Positions 63,985 to 64,000 of a stretch of 64,000 bases of DNA are shown here, one piece after another. Positions within the stretch are counted from its first letter, which is position 1. Each line of letters opens with the position of its first letter. The notes beneath the pieces are model-generated. The model was given only the letters and a program-made list of their open reading frames with translations, searched no databases and was not told where the DNA came from. Made by a program: the position numbers and the translations under genes. The DNA comes from Auanema rhodensis (lineage: Eukaryota > Nematoda > Chromadorea > Rhabditida > Rhabditidae): positions 620,001 to 684,000 of the forward strand of contig CAXKVF010000077.1 in the NCBI GenBank assembly GCA_964057225.1. The letters are read 5' to 3'.

Positions 63985-64000
63985 AATCTAATTTTGAAAA

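Larger units (their letters stand above)
1..64000. repeat. 176-bp satellite DNA array filling the window
   Basis: The opening AATCTAATTTT recurs at 177, 353, 529 and so on through to 63985. I traced unit boundaries in detail from 51041 to the end and spot-checked them before that. There are 365 units plus a 16-bp start of the next, all head to tail on the same strand with no inversion. Neighbouring units differ at roughly zero to five positions. A typical unit has 56 G/C of 176 bases (about 32% GC). No unique spacer, transposable element, gene or telomere repeat interrupts the array. Unit length close to one nucleosome plus linker, high homogeneity and tens of kilobases of continuity are typical of eukaryotic centromeric or heterochromatic satellites. 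The family and species are not recognised. The array continues past both ends, since the window begins at a unit start and ends 16 bp into a unit. Confidence 0.99.
51217..64000. repeat. Length-heterogeneous satellite domain
   Basis: Units after 51216 belong to the same family but vary in length. Units of 175 bp start at 51217, 55446, 56325, 57556, 59319 and 60552; each lacks the A at unit position 157. Units of 178 bp start at 51392, 53154, 53684, 57731, 58085, 59494 and 60727; each has an extra AT giving TCATATGG near position 118. Units of 44 bp start at 62137 and 63237. New substitutions also appear here and are rare or absent earlier: CCGC to CTGC, CATGTG in the first E-box, TCTTTTCATC, TGCTCATC, ATCGAT and CATTCAATTAG. 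The change is abrupt and suggests a separate homogenisation domain or proximity to an array edge. Confidence 0.95.

Noticed and set aside
1-64000. Open reading frames on either strand
   Set aside because: Each frame meets the monomer's stop triplets at least every three units (528 bp), and candidate frames merely repeat satellite sequence. No protein family or codon bias is visible.
1-64000. CRISPR array (regular repeats)
   Set aside because: There are no unique spacers: the full 176-bp unit repeats without intervening sequence, and no cas genes are present.
1-64000. Identification as a named satellite of similar length (alpha satellite 171 bp, Arabidopsis 178 bp, Brassica CentBr 176 bp, bean khipu 528 bp = 3 x 176)
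   Set aside because: Length agreement only. I see no convincing sequence match to what I recall of these families, so no family name is assigned. A database search with one monomer would settle it.
1-64000. CENP-B box
   Set aside because: No motif resembling the TTCG....A..CGGG core was found in the unit on either strand. The ATTCGTTTTT allele (55595, 56474, 57705) is only a single-base variant of an A/T tract.
1-64000. Polyadenylation signals (AATAAA) and G-box promoters in each unit
   Set aside because: AATAAA and CACGTG occur once or twice in every monomer by repetition, with no TATA-box, transcript or gene context to support a regulatory unit.
1-64000. Regular higher-order repeat of one fixed period
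   Set aside because: Offsets of 2, 4, 5, 7, 11, 14, 19, 25, 26, 28 and 36 units all occur locally. No single period runs through the window.
1-64000. Transposon, tRNA, rRNA or telomere repeat hidden in the array
   Set aside because: The unit phase is unbroken to 51216 and every later phase shift is accounted for by 1-bp deletions, 2-bp insertions and the two 44-bp units, so there is no room for an inserted element.

Overview
The whole window is one uninterrupted head-to-tail satellite DNA array. The repeat unit is 176 bp and about 68% A+T. I count 365 units (363 full length, 2 truncated to 44 bp) plus a 16-bp start of a 366th, all in the same orientation. I found no gene, RNA gene, transposon, telomere repeat or unique sequence. 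Because 176 is not a multiple of 3, every stop triplet carried by the monomer falls in each reading frame once per three units, so no long ORF can exist. An array this long, this uniform and of near-nucleosomal unit length points to a eukaryotic chromosome, with a centromeric/pericentromeric or heterochromatic (for example subtelomeric) location most likely. The window alone does not identify the species or satellite family. I did not recognise the monomer as alpha satellite, the Arabidopsis 178-bp repeat, Brassica CentBr, rice CentO or maize CentC.

Layout. Positions 1-51216 hold 291 consecutive monomers of exactly 176 bp (monomer k starts at 176(k-1)+1), differing only by substitutions at a limited set of positions. 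From 51217 to 64000 the array changes character: 15 of the next 74 units have altered length (six of 175 bp, seven of 178 bp, two of 44 bp) and new sequence variants appear. This looks like a different homogenisation domain or the approach to an array edge. On top of the monomer period there is no single fixed higher-order repeat. Instead there are many nested segmental tandem duplications: 2 monomers (34.7-35.4 kb, 57.0-57.6 kb, 57.8-58.4 kb), 4 (35.4-36.8 kb), 5 (30.1-31.9 kb and 55.3-57.0 kb), 7 including a truncated one (61.3-63.5 kb), 11 (47.2-50.2 kb), 14 (2.3-6.3 kb), 19 (40.5-47.0 kb), 25 (9.2-15.0 kb), 26 (15.1-23.9 kb) and 36 (0.35-7.2 kb).

Monomer anatomy (phase 1 = the AATCTAATTTT that opens the window). 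Positions 33-130 are packed with dyad symmetries: TTCACGTGAA at 33-42, a larger imperfect dyad around the second CACGTG at 57-79, a 7-bp inverted repeat at 77-96 and CATGGTTACCATG at 117-129. Three TCACGT cores lie 32 and 33 bp apart, about three helical turns each. The remainder (131-176 and 1-32) is A/T tract and carries most of the diagnostic polymorphisms. The units probably act, if at all, as DNA structure or protein-binding sites (nucleosome or kinetochore chromatin, CACGTG-binding factors), not as coding sequence. That is inference from sequence symmetry.
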